Shown: in pieces, positions 52,155-61,641 of the stretch
How the letters are laid out: each line of letters starts with the position of its first letter
How positions within the stretch are numbered: position 1 is the stretch's first letter
NCBI GenBank assembly: GCA_031253985.1
Contig: JAIRVH010000042.1
Span: 62,001-126,000 of the forward strand
Length of the DNA stretch: 64,000 nt
Direction of reading: 5' to 3'
DNA from: Sphingobacterium sp.
GTDB taxonomy: Bacteria > Bacteroidota > Bacteroidia > Sphingobacteriales > Sphingobacteriaceae
The notes under the pieces: model-generated
Seen by the model: the letters and a program-made list of their open reading frames with translations, nothing else
The model's database searches: none
What the model was told of the DNA's origin: nothing
Translations under genes and position numbers: made by a program

Positions 52155-53183
52155 ATGGGAAAACGTAACATTATTGTAATTGGTGCCTCTGCAGGAGGCT
52201 TTGATGCACTTAGAGCGATTGTAAAAGATCTGCCGCCTGATTTGGATGCTTCCATCTTCATCGTTTGGCATATGGGAACCGATGTTCGGGGTATATTGCC
52301 CGATGTGCTCAACAAACTTGGCACTATTCCTGCAGCAAATGCCCACGATCAGGAGCCCATTAAACCCAACCGTATATATGTTGCCCCTCCGGATCGCCAT
52401 TTACTTCTGGAGAAAGACCGCTTACGGGTAACTAAGGGGCCTAAGGAAAATCGGTTTCGGCCGGCTATCGATCCGCTTTTTCGTTCCGCGGCCTATTCGT
52501 ATGGAAATCGGGTGACAGGCATCGTATTGTCGGGTGGCTTAGACGATGGGACCGCGGGGCTGTGGCGTATAAAAAACAGTGGCGGAATTGCTGTCGTACA
52601 GGATCCTTTGGATGCGCAGGTACCCTCTATGCCCGAAAATGCTATTCGCGGAGTGGAAATCGATTATTGCTTACCGGTTGACGAAATAGCAGATCTGATC
52701 GTGAAGTTATCCTCGGAAAATGCAATTGATGAGGTCAATACAAAAGATGAAAATACAAGAATTGAGATTGAAATCGCTGCTGGGGAGAATTCCTTGGAAC
52801 GAAATTCATTGGATTTGGGTATTCTGTCTCCGTATAGCTGTCCAGAATGTCATGGGGTTCTTACCAAGATCGTAGAAGGTAAGCTTACCCGCTATCGTTG
52901 CCATACCGGACATGCTTATTTGCCAGATACACTTATCGCCGATCTCACACAAAAAATTGAAGATAATCTATACAGCGCAATGCGCGGTATGGATGAAAGT
53001 GTATTTTTGATGAATCATATCGGCGATCATTATGCCGAAGTCAACCAGCCTAAACTTGCTGCTATTTATTTTAAAAAGGCCAAAGAAGCCGAACAGCGGG
53101 TGAAAGTGTTAAGGGCAACGATATACGATCATGAGCAGCTGAGCCGCGAAAAGATTGCTGAAGAAGCCGAAAGGGAAAACTAA
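52155..53183 (+). CDS. Stand-alone CheB-type methylesterase with zinc-finger-like tail (342 aa)
   Basis: Residues 1-190 are a CheB catalytic domain without a receiver. The triad is intact: Ser12 in GASAGG, His39 in VWHMG, and Asp131 in SGGLDDGT. The second part has C-P-E-C near 226-229 and C-H-T-G-H near 245-249, a possible zinc site, followed by a helical tail (EQRVKVLRATIYDHEQL). CheB removes methyl or amide groups from receptor glutamates; no chemoreceptor or flagellar gene is in sight, so an alternative role in a signalling complex with the downstream kinase is more likely. Confidence 0.92.
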   Translation: MGKRNIIVIGASAGGFDALRAIVKDLPPDLDASIFIVWHMGTDVRGILPDVLNKLGTIPAANAHDQEPIKPNRIYVAPPDRHLLLEKDRLRVTKGPKENRFRPAIDPLFRSAAYSYGNRVTGIVLSGGLDDGTAGLWRIKNSGGIAVVQDPLDAQVPSMPENAIRGVEIDYCLPVDEIADLIVKLSSENAIDEVNTKDENTRIEIEIAAGENSLERNSLDLGILSPYSCPECHGVLTKIVEGKLTRYRCHTGHAYLPDTLIADLTQKIEDNLYSAMRGMDESVFLMNHIGDHYAEVNQPKLAAIYFKKAKEAEQRVKVLRATIYDHEQLSREKIAEEAEREN

Positions 53184-53300
53184 CAGATTGATAAAAAACG
53201 GAATTAAAAGACGTAGCAGGGCGTACTATTTATAGCGTTAATTCTAAAAAAATAGAGGGGCTAAGCCGGAGAGTTTTATAGCCTAAAAAGAAATAAATAA

Positions 53301-56300
53301 ATGAAGAAAAAAGGGAAAGACAATAAAGGAGAATTGAAAGTCACTGATCAATTGCAACAAAAACCAACGGATTTTTTGGTCGTGGGTATCGGTGCGTCGG
53401 CAGGTGGCGTATATGCTTTGCGAGATTTTTTTAGGCAGGTGCCGAGCAATTCATTCATGGCTTTTGTTGTCATTCTACATCTTTCTCCCGACCACGACAG
53501 CGAGCTTGCCAGTATCCTGCAGCATGAAACAGAGATGCCAGTGGTACAGGTGATTGAGAGAACACTGATCGCTCCGGATCATATCTATGTAATATCGCCC
53601 AATTGCCACCTGACGATGGAAGGTAGCTATATCTCGGTAACAGCCAACCAGGAATTTGAAGACCGGCGGGCGCCTGTTGATATTTTTCTCCGGACATTGG
53701 CTGATCATTATGGATCGCGTGCCATTAGCGTGATTTTATCCGGAACCGGTGCTAACGGGTCCATGGGACTCAAACGGATTAAAGAGCGGGGCGGAGCTAC
53801 TTTTGTGCAAAATCCCCGACAGGCTGAATTTAATGAAATGCCTCGGAATGCTATCGCTACCGGACTTGTCGATGAAGTCCTGGATGTAGAAGAGATTCCA
53901 GTCCGTATCGTGGCTTATCGGAATAGTATAGGCACTGTACAGATCATTGAAGAAGTGCAGCGCCGTCCGGAACTTCAGCAGCAAGCACTTCGTGACATTT
54001 TTACACAGCTCAGGATCCGTACGGGCCATGATTTTTCGAACTATAAAAGGCCTACGCTTTTACGCCGGATAGAGCGCCGCATTAATGTACATAATTTACC
54101 TGATCTTCCTGCCTATGCCGCTTTCCTCCATGAGCATCTAGACGAAACTCACGCACTGCTTAAAGATTTGCTGATTTCTGTCACAAATTTCTTTCGGGAC
54201 AGTAAAGCATTTAAAGTGTTAGAAGAGGATGTATTACCTAAAATATTTGCTGGCAAGACATCCGCAGATCAGGTACGGGTATGGGTAGCAGGCTGTGCTA
54301 CGGGAGAGGAGGCTTATTCATTAGCCATACTCTGTGCAGAGCAGGCACTCAGTGTCGTTGATGCGCCCAAAGTGCAGATTTTTGCTACCGATATTGATGA
54401 ATCTGCCATCGCTACGGCCAGAGAAGGCTTTTATACTTTAAACGATGCCGCAGACATATCTATGGACCGGCTCAGACGGTTTTTTACACGTGATGGAGAT
54501 GGTTATAGGGTAAGACGGGAAATCCGGGAGATGATCCTATTTGCCAATCATAACTTTTTAAATGATCCTCCTTTTTCCAAACTTGACCTGATTACCTGCC
54601 GTAATGTGTTGATCTACCTCAACAGCACGGCTCAGGAAAGAGTGATCGAAACATTCCACTTTGCCTTGCGGCCGAAGAAATTTCTTTTTTTGGGTACGTC
54701 CGAATCTGTTGATAGTGCAAGTGACCTGTATACCGCATATAATCGTGACTACCATATTTTTCAGACGAGGGAGATTACCTTGCGCAGTTACCCCGTGCCT
54801 GATTCGGTGCCACAGTTCCAGTTTTCAAAAGCTGATTTGCTGCAGAAACCCGAGGAGCGGGAAAGCCGCACCCGGAGGGGATCTTTTGGCGAACTTCATC
54901 AGAAAATGTTGGAGCAGTATGCACCACCGTCGGTTGTTGTCAATGAAGAGTACGATATTGTACATATGAGTGAACGGGCAGGAAAGTACTTTGAATTTGC
55001 CGGCGGCGAGCCTACCCAAAATCTGCTAAAACTTGTTGTTCCCCAAATACGGCTAGAACTCCGGGCCGCTCTTTATCAATCTGTACAAAATAAAACCGCT
55101 ATTGAGGCCCGAAACATCAGATTCACCATGAATGGGCAGGCCCAATCGCTTGACATCCAGATTCGCCCGGTTTTTGAAGAGGGTGATTCTGCCAAAGGCT
55201 TTATCTTGGTTATTTTCAAACCATCGGAGGAGAGCACAGAGGAGGGGGAGACACTTATGGTAGCCTCAGACGAACCGATGGCCCGACAGCTGGAAGAAGA
55301 ACTCGTCGCTTTGAAAGCCCAGCTGCGCAATTCCATCGAACATCACGAATATCAGGCGGAGGAACTCAAAGCGTCCAATGAGGAGTTGCAGGCAATGAAT
55401 GAGGAGTTGCGTTCTGCGGCGGAAGAATTAGAAACGAGCAAAGAGGAACTTCAATCCATCAATGAGGAATTGCGGACGGTAAATCAGGAGCTTAAGGTGA
55501 AGATCGACGAAACAAGTGTTACGAGCAATAATCTCCAAAATCTCATAAACTCTGCCAATGTTGGAACAATATTTCTGGACAGAAGTTTTTCCATACGCTT
55601 ATTTACACCGGCAATATTGGATATATTCAACCTAAAATCCGGTGACTATGGCCGCCCGGTTACTGATATAACCAATAAATTACAGTATAATGGTCTCCTG
55701 CAGGATGCAGAAACTGTTTTAGAAAAACTTACCGTTGTGGAACGGGAGGTCATGACAACTGACAATCGATCTTTTATGATGCGGCTGTTGCCTTATCGTA
55801 CTTCTGAAGATCGAATTAATGGCGTAGTGATCACTTTTTTTGATATTACCAAGCGCAGAGAATCCGAAGAGGCTCTACGGCAATCCGAAGAGCGCACACG
55901 TCTTTTGATCGAAAGCGCAAAAGATTACGCCATCTTCACACTTGACACAGAAAGGCGTGTTGTCAGCTGGAGCAGTGGTGCGCAGCTTATGTTGGGCTAC
56001 ACGGAATCCGAGATGATGGGCAGGGCGGGCGATATTGTTTTTGTACCTGAAGACCGCAAAGCAAAAGTGCCCGAGCAGGAAATTAACAAAGCCGAAAAGG
56101 AAGGCCGGGCAGAGAATGAGCGTTGGCATCTGCGTAAAGACGGTTCCCTGTTCTGGGGATCTGGGATAATGCGCCCTTTGAGGAACGAGCAGGGTGCGAT
56201 TATTGGCTTTGTAAAAATAATGCGGGATCTTACCGAGCAGCGTCAATTGCAGGATGCCCTGCGCCAATCGGAAGAGAAGTACCGCCTGCAGCTGGAAAAA

Positions 56301-58496
56301 GAAGTCGAGCTAAGGACCGCAGAATTGACCGATAGTAAAGAACAATACACGACATTGGTCGATAATACGCCAGATATTATAACCCGCTGGGATAGGCAAC
56401 TAAAACTAGTCTTCGCAAATAAAGCCTTCGAGAAGAAGCTGGGGGTTAGTATGGAGAAGGTACTTGACAAAACCAACAGCGAAATGGGCTTGCCTGACGA
56501 TTTTGTGGTGCCTTACCTCGTGAGCTTAAGAAAAGCGCTGGAAACCGGTGAAATTGTCGAGCATTTTAGTACTTCACACCATTTGGGGGCAGAGACTTAT
56601 TTCTATTACCGGTTAACGCCTGAAAAAAATGCGGCAGGCGAGGTCGAGACTATATTAGCTATTGCTAGGGATATTACGGAGATCAAAAAGGCCGAGATTG
56701 CTTTGAAAGAAAGCCGCGATCTGCTACAGTCTATTTTGGACAACAGCTTTATTGCCATGTCAGTACTCAAAGCCATAAGGGATGAAGCAGGAAATATTCT
56801 GGATTTTGAGATCTGTCTCACAAACAAAGAACTGGACCGTGAAACAGGCCGCAACGATTTAATCGGTAAGCTATATGCTGAAGAATTTCCAGGCATCCGT
56901 GCAGCCGGTGTTTTTGATGTCATGTTGAATGTCATGGAGAGCGGAAAAGCGGAAGGATTAGAATATCATTATACTTATGAAGGATTTGATAAGTGGTATT
57001 CCTGTATGTTTGTTAAGATGGATGATGGTCTTGTTGCCACTAATATGGACATTAGTGAACGAAAAATGGCCGAAGAATACGTCCGGAAATCAGAAGAACA
57101 GTTAAGGATGTTTGTGACGGCGAGTTCAGACCTTATTTACAAGATGAGTGCTGACTTTAAGGAAATGTTTGTGGTTCAGAGCAACAATTTTCTACAGAAA
57201 ACGGACGCGGCGCCGACAGTTTGGATGGACTACTATATTCCAGCCGGAGAGCGCGAAAGAGTCAAAAAAGCAATCCAGTCTGCTATCTCAGCAAAAAAGC
57301 TCTTTGAACTTGAACATCAAATTTTACTTTCAGATAGTACCGTTGGATGGGCAAACTCCAGAGCAATTCCCGTATTGGACAAAAACGGTGAGATTCTGGA
57401 ATGGTTTGGCGTCGCCAGCGATATTACGGCACGTAAGATATCGGAAGCCGAAATAGATAAAAATTATCTGCTCTTACAGCAGTCTGAAGAGGTAGCCAAC
57501 ACGGGTACATGGGATTATGATTTGTTGACAAAGATTTTTACCTGGTCGAATGGTATGTATCGCTTATTCAATCTAGAAAAAGGTACGCCGATCTCGCCTG
57601 CTATTTATGGCAGATATGCCGAAAAAGATTACGCTAAAATTGCCGAACGTATCGCTGTTAATATTGAGCGGGGGGATACCGATTTTGAAGAAGTACTCAT
57701 GATCAATGTGGATGGGGTTACCAAAATTCTTAAGTTAAAAGCGACTGTCATCAGAGATAACAAAGGAATTCCGCTTAGATTGCTCGGTGTTGACGTGGAT
57801 ATAACGGCAAGCCGGCTTGCGGAAGAGAAACTTCGGCTGATGGAAACCGAGCAGCAGCTGGAGATTTTTAAAGTCACTTTGCAGGCGCAGGAAGAAGAGC
57901 GGCGGCGTATATCAGAAAATCTACATAATGGATTAGGACAATTGCTTTATGGAATAAAAATTAATGTTACTTATATCAATCGTAAAAAGGCTGTGGAGGA
58001 TCCTGCCGAGTATGACCGCTCCAAAAGTTTTACCGAAGAATTGATCGCACAGGCAATTAAAGAGAGCCGCAGTATCTCGCACGAACTTATGCCTGCAACG
58101 CTGGAACAATTTGGCCTGCGCTCTGCTATAAGTGACATTGCTGAACAGTTGAATGGGAATGTACAATTTCATTTTGAATACAGTGATTTAGGATCTAGAC
58201 TGGAAAAGTATTTGGAACTTGCTGTTTTCAGAACTGTGCAGGAGCTTATGCTTAATGTTGTTAAACATGCGAAAGCAACTGAGGCGGAGGTGTCCATTAC
58301 TATCCAAAATGACACCATCTATATCGTGGTCCGAGATAATGGTAGTGGGATAAATGAAAAGGAAGTTATAAAGACAGGGATCGGGCTAAGTTCAATACGC
58401 AGTAAAATTAAATTACTAAACGGGACCGTGAAGATCAATTCGGTTATTGATAAAGGTACCGAGGTTAGTGTGGCAATTCCTATCGGGGGTATTTAA
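53301..58496 (+). CDS. Giant CheB-CheR-multi-PAS-histidine kinase (1731 aa)
   Basis: Order: CheB domain (about 22-205), CheR methyltransferase (about 220-495, with the GCATGEEAYS SAM site and CRNVLIYL), a PAS region, a long coiled coil (about 650-735: EELKASNEELQAMNEELRSAAEELE), then five or six PAS domains, and a HisKA_3/HATPase kinase of the NarX type (H1542 in ENLHNGLGQ; NVVKHAKAT; DNGSGI; GIGLSSIRSK). In the CheB domain Ser33 and His60 are present, but the catalytic Asp position reads S-G-T-G-A-N152-G, an Asn. No membrane span, so it is a soluble sensor hub. The next gene is a receiver protein, its likely partner. Confidence 0.94.
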   Translation: MKKKGKDNKGELKVTDQLQQKPTDFLVVGIGASAGGVYALRDFFRQVPSNSFMAFVVILHLSPDHDSELASILQHETEMPVVQVIERTLIAPDHIYVISPNCHLTMEGSYISVTANQEFEDRRAPVDIFLRTLADHYGSRAISVILSGTGANGSMGLKRIKERGGATFVQNPRQAEFNEMPRNAIATGLVDEVLDVEEIPVRIVAYRNSIGTVQIIEEVQRRPELQQQALRDIFTQLRIRTGHDFSNYKRPTLLRRIERRINVHNLPDLPAYAAFLHEHLDETHALLKDLLISVTNFFRDSKAFKVLEEDVLPKIFAGKTSADQVRVWVAGCATGEEAYSLAILCAEQALSVVDAPKVQIFATDIDESAIATAREGFYTLNDAADISMDRLRRFFTRDGDGYRVRREIREMILFANHNFLNDPPFSKLDLITCRNVLIYLNSTAQERVIETFHFALRPKKFLFLGTSESVDSASDLYTAYNRDYHIFQTREITLRSYPVPDSVPQFQFSKADLLQKPEERESRTRRGSFGELHQKMLEQYAPPSVVVNEEYDIVHMSERAGKYFEFAGGEPTQNLLKLVVPQIRLELRAALYQSVQNKTAIEARNIRFTMNGQAQSLDIQIRPVFEEGDSAKGFILVIFKPSEESTEEGETLMVASDEPMARQLEEELVALKAQLRNSIEHHEYQAEELKASNEELQAMNEELRSAAEELETSKEELQSINEELRTVNQELKVKIDETSVTSNNLQNLINSANVGTIFLDRSFSIRLFTPAILDIFNLKSGDYGRPVTDITNKLQYNGLLQDAETVLEKLTVVEREVMTTDNRSFMMRLLPYRTSEDRINGVVITFFDITKRRESEEALRQSEERTRLLIESAKDYAIFTLDTERRVVSWSSGAQLMLGYTESEMMGRAGDIVFVPEDRKAKVPEQEINKAEKEGRAENERWHLRKDGSLFWGSGIMRPLRNEQGAIIGFVKIMRDLTEQRQLQDALRQSEEKYRLQLEKEVELRTAELTDSKEQYTTLVDNTPDIITRWDRQLKLVFANKAFEKKLGVSMEKVLDKTNSEMGLPDDFVVPYLVSLRKALETGEIVEHFSTSHHLGAETYFYYRLTPEKNAAGEVETILAIARDITEIKKAEIALKESRDLLQSILDNSFIAMSVLKAIRDEAGNILDFEICLTNKELDRETGRNDLIGKLYAEEFPGIRAAGVFDVMLNVMESGKAEGLEYHYTYEGFDKWYSCMFVKMDDGLVATNMDISERKMAEEYVRKSEEQLRMFVTASSDLIYKMSADFKEMFVVQSNNFLQKTDAAPTVWMDYYIPAGERERVKKAIQSAISAKKLFELEHQILLSDSTVGWANSRAIPVLDKNGEILEWFGVASDITARKISEAEIDKNYLLLQQSEEVANTGTWDYDLLTKIFTWSNGMYRLFNLEKGTPISPAIYGRYAEKDYAKIAERIAVNIERGDTDFEEVLMINVDGVTKILKLKATVIRDNKGIPLRLLGVDVDITASRLAEEKLRLMETEQQLEIFKVTLQAQEEERRRISENLHNGLGQLLYGIKINVTYINRKKAVEDPAEYDRSKSFTEELIAQAIKESRSISHELMPATLEQFGLRSAISDIAEQLNGNVQFHFEYSDLGSRLEKYLELAVFRTVQELMLNVVKHAKATEAEVSITIQNDTIYIVVRDNGSGINEKEVIKTGIGLSSIRSKIKLLNGTVKINSVIDKGTEVSVAIPIGGI

Positions 58497-58534
58497 ATAA
58501 AAGTGTTCAATTAAGTATAGTAGTTTAGCTTATC

Positions 58535-58927
58535 ATGATTAGAATTATAGTCGTTGAAGACAATGAGATCGTAAGAAAGGGCATAATAGGTCTTCTCGAT
58601 GAACAGGAAGACCTAGAGGTTATTGGAGATGCTGAGCATGGATTCGCAGCTATTGAACTGCTTGAAAAAGGGCTTGAACCCGACATCATTCTGACCGATT
58701 TTAATATGCCGGGAATGGATGGTGCGATACTTAGCGAAAAAGTCCATATCTTACGCCCGCAGATAAAAACGATCATATTGACGATGCATCAGCGGGCCGA
58801 TTTTGTAGATCGGGCCCGCGCCGCCGGTGCCTCAGGATATATTCTTAAAGATGGCAACTTTGAGGAGCTTTTTATCGGAATCAGAAATGTCTACGCCGGA
58901 GAAGGATTTATTACCGTTGGATTGTAA
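58535..58927 (+). CDS. Receiver-only response regulator, NarL-type receiver (130 aa)
   Basis: A complete receiver of the NarL/FixJ type: acidic pair E8-D9, phospho-acceptor Asp55 in ILTDFNMPGMDG, Thr83 and Lys105. The frame ends right after the receiver (GEGFITVGL stop) and no LuxR HTH is found in any frame after it. It is 38 bases after the giant kinase, whose HisKA_3 core usually pairs with NarL receivers. It may act by protein-protein contact or as a phosphate sink. Confidence 0.92.
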   Translation: MIRIIVVEDNEIVRKGIIGLLDEQEDLEVIGDAEHGFAAIELLEKGLEPDIILTDFNMPGMDGAILSEKVHILRPQIKTIILTMHQRADFVDRARAAGASGYILKDGNFEELFIGIRNVYAGEGFITVGL

Positions 58928-59093
58928 TTCCTTGCACCCCTTGGCCAGAAATATTAACCTACTAAACGCCCGGATTGCTGGGCATTTGTAGTAGTCCTTT
59001 TACTTCCGAGTTGACACCCATACATATCATGCTTTCGGCAGATAATTTTAATACTGCGTCGAATTTTTGAGTTTTGAAAAGTTTTACCAATGT

Positions 59094-59870
59094 TCAGATA
59101 ATTTGTAATAATGGTTTAACTTGCATACTGACTACTGACGAGCGAAGTGGCTGTGATACGATAAAAGCGATAGATCGAGCGATGTCTTCGGCATATAACA
59201 TTTCCAGAGCCCCGATTTTTTCACGCTGTTCTTCGGGCGGATCGGGCTGCATGTCGGTTCCGACTGCCCCCGGTTCGATGAGGGAAACCTGTATGCCCTT
59301 AGGATTGACTTCTTTGCGTAAAGATTCGGTAAATGCCTGGATGCCACCCTTTGAACATACATAAACAGAACTTTGCGCCTCGCGGGCATCTGCACTCATG
59401 GAGCCTACATTAACAATATGGCCTGATCCGTGGGGTTCCATCCTGAACAGCGCCGCTTGGGAACAGCTCAGATAGGCAAGAACATTCAGACGTAATAAAT
59501 AGGCCTGGTCTGAATAGGTTCCTTCTTTAACCGATTGATAAGCGACGGCGGCATTGTTGATCAATAGATCCAGCCGATCATACATACCATCAAATTCTTG
59601 AAAGAGTGACTGGATTCCATCTTCTGTTGCCAAGTCTACCACAATACCGTTTAATGAGCCTGCACATGTTATTTTAGAGAAATCTTCCAGCGTGTCGTCC
59701 AGCTGCCGTTGGTGATGACCGCATATCAGTACATGATTTCCCATCGATGCGAGCAATAATGCCGTTGCACGTCCAATGCCTGTTGTGCCCCCGGTAACTA
59801 TTACATTTTTATTCTTTATCCATTCTGGAAGGACAGAATTTTCATAATTTGTTGGATTGTCTATCATCAT
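59094..59870 (-). CDS. SDR-family oxidoreductase (258 aa)
   Basis: TGGTTGIGRATA cofactor motif (26-37), LINNAAVA, catalytic Ser in VGSMSADARE, Y-V-C-S-K, and PGAVGTDM. The strand-2 end is G-H-H-Q-R, compatible with NADP(H). Unlike the other three SDR genes of the window it has no AraC neighbour. It is convergent with the receiver gene and divergent from the FAD/Rieske gene; the 220-base gap 59871-60093 shows no repeat or clear promoter. Confidence 0.93.
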   Translation of the reverse strand: MMIDNPTNYENSVLPEWIKNKNVIVTGGTTGIGRATALLLASMGNHVLICGHHQRQLDDTLEDFSKITCAGSLNGIVVDLATEDGIQSLFQEFDGMYDRLDLLINNAAVAYQSVKEGTYSDQAYLLRLNVLAYLSCSQAALFRMEPHGSGHIVNVGSMSADAREAQSSVYVCSKGGIQAFTESLRKEVNPKGIQVSLIEPGAVGTDMQPDPPEEQREKIGALEMLYAEDIARSIAFIVSQPLRSSVVSMQVKPLLQII

Positions 59871-60093
59871 TTATATAATTAGTGACTATTTATTCTAAAC
59901 CGCATAAGGGAAACATTTTCTCTTCTAAATTGGTTTGATACAGTGTTTTAAGACGTATTTGTTCGCCTTTTTGCGTATTTACCGATAAAACGATTCCTGC
60001 ATGGAATGGTTCATCCCTATAATAATCCATAATAATTATACACACCTGGGGCCCGATATATGACATCCAGCCTTCAGCTCAACTAAAAATATT

Positions 60094-61611
60094 ATGACAC
60101 GAGACGGAATCAATAGAAGTTTTTGGCAATGCGCTGAATCCCCCAATCTTTCATCTGACTTCATCGATCTAGCATTTGACACCATTATCGTCGGAGCAGG
60201 AATTACGGGAGTAACTTTAGCGAAAGAATTACAAAATAGGGGTATAAAGTGCCTGCTTTTAGATAAAGAAAATCCCGGATTTGGTACTACGGGCGGAACT
60301 ACCGCGCATATCAATAATTTTTACGATGCTTCCTATAATGAGATTATCGATAATTTTGGAGAAACAGCAGCACAACAGCTGCTTATCAGTACATTTGATA
60401 CTGTAGATTACATCAGAAATAATATTGTTAGAAATAGGATCGACTGCGATTTTTCCATATGCGATTTTTTTCTGTTCAGCGCAGAGGAGGGACAAAACGA
60501 GCAACTTGATCAAATTTATGCAGCACATCAACAACTCGGATTGAAGACATCTTGGGTAGATGCGATCCCCTTTAGTGTACCTTTTAGAAAAGCGATGCGC
60601 ATCGAGGGGCAAGGTCAATTTCATCCGATTAAATATATCGACGGATTATTGTCCGCCTTTATCGATGAAGGTGGTGCTCTCCTGACCAATCAGATTATTG
60701 AGGATTATGACAATGATGAAAATAGGATTACCATAAAAACAAGTGATAAAGGAACTTTTACTGCCAAAAATTTGGTTTGGGCAACACATACACCACCGGG
60801 AAAGAATAGATTTAATTTTTTATTAGCACCGTACCGAAGTTATGTGGTCGTGCTGAAACTTTCCGAGAGTTCGTCTGAAACCGGACAGGCTGCCGATTTG
60901 TATGATCCTTACCATTATTTTAGGTATCATCAGGCTGAGGACGCACAATATTTAATCGTTGGCGGATTCGATCACAAAACTGGAGATGAAAAGGATACGG
61001 AGAAACATTTTGATGACCTGAAGCAATGGGCTGATGAGCACTTTGATTACGATGAATTGGTTGCTCAATGGTCATCGCAATATTATATTTCGGCAGACGG
61101 CTTACCTTATATCGGAAGAATGCCAGATGAGTCCAATGTTTACATTGCTACAGGATATGGTGGCAATGGGATGACTTTCGGATCAATGGCCTCTCTGATT
61201 ATTCCCGATTTGATTGAAGGTATGGAAACTCCTTTATCTGAACTGTTGTCCCCATCCCGTGTAAAACCGATTGCAAGTGTTAAAAGTGTGGTTTCCGAAG
61301 GGTTGGGTGTGGTCAAGCACTTTGTTATGGACAAGCTTTCGCCAGAGACAATAAAAGGGCTAGATGACATTCCCAAAGATGGAGGCAAAGTCGTCCGTAT
61401 TGAAGGCAAAACATTGGCAGCCTATAGGGATAAGGAGGGGACACTATTCTGTTTAAATTCAGTGTGTCCACATATGGGTTGTACGGTAGCCTGGAATCCT
61501 TCGGAGCATACGTGGGACTGTCCCTGCCACGGATCCAGGTTTGATGTCAGCGGTAACATGTTAAATGGGCCGGCAACCACAGGTCTTTCTAAAATCGACC
61601 TAGATACTTAA
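60094..61611 (+). CDS. FAD-dependent oxidoreductase with C-terminal Rieske [2Fe-2S] domain (505 aa)
   Basis: DAO-type FAD domain at about 28-390: Rossmann motif IIVGAGITGVTLAKEL, GTTGGTTAHINNFYD, and ATGYGGNGMTFG near the end. The Rieske domain (about 415-505) has C458-P-H460-M-G-C463 and C476-P-C478-H479-G-S, so both cluster ligand pairs and the disulfide pair are complete. This is the YhfW-like architecture; the substrate is unknown. It acts in the cytoplasm (no signal). It is a single gene, 30 bases before the first GT9 gene. Confidence 0.92.
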   Translation: MTRDGINRSFWQCAESPNLSSDFIDLAFDTIIVGAGITGVTLAKELQNRGIKCLLLDKENPGFGTTGGTTAHINNFYDASYNEIIDNFGETAAQQLLISTFDTVDYIRNNIVRNRIDCDFSICDFFLFSAEEGQNEQLDQIYAAHQQLGLKTSWVDAIPFSVPFRKAMRIEGQGQFHPIKYIDGLLSAFIDEGGALLTNQIIEDYDNDENRITIKTSDKGTFTAKNLVWATHTPPGKNRFNFLLAPYRSYVVVLKLSESSSETGQAADLYDPYHYFRYHQAEDAQYLIVGGFDHKTGDEKDTEKHFDDLKQWADEHFDYDELVAQWSSQYYISADGLPYIGRMPDESNVYIATGYGGNGMTFGSMASLIIPDLIEGMETPLSELLSPSRVKPIASVKSVVSEGLGVVKHFVMDKLSPETIKGLDDIPKDGGKVVRIEGKTLAAYRDKEGTLFCLNSVCPHMGCTVAWNPSEHTWDCPCHGSRFDVSGNMLNGPATTGLSKIDLDT

Positions 61612-61641
61612 TGAATGGTAAACTATTCTTAATCGTATAGA

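Noticed and set aside
55875..56267. Minus-strand frame of 130 codons inside the giant kinase
   Set aside because: Antisense to a clear PAS domain; no independent signals.
58920..59093. Frameshifted HTH after the receiver-only regulator
   Set aside because: Read in all three plus frames; none shows a LuxR-type helix-turn-helix, so no frameshift is supported.
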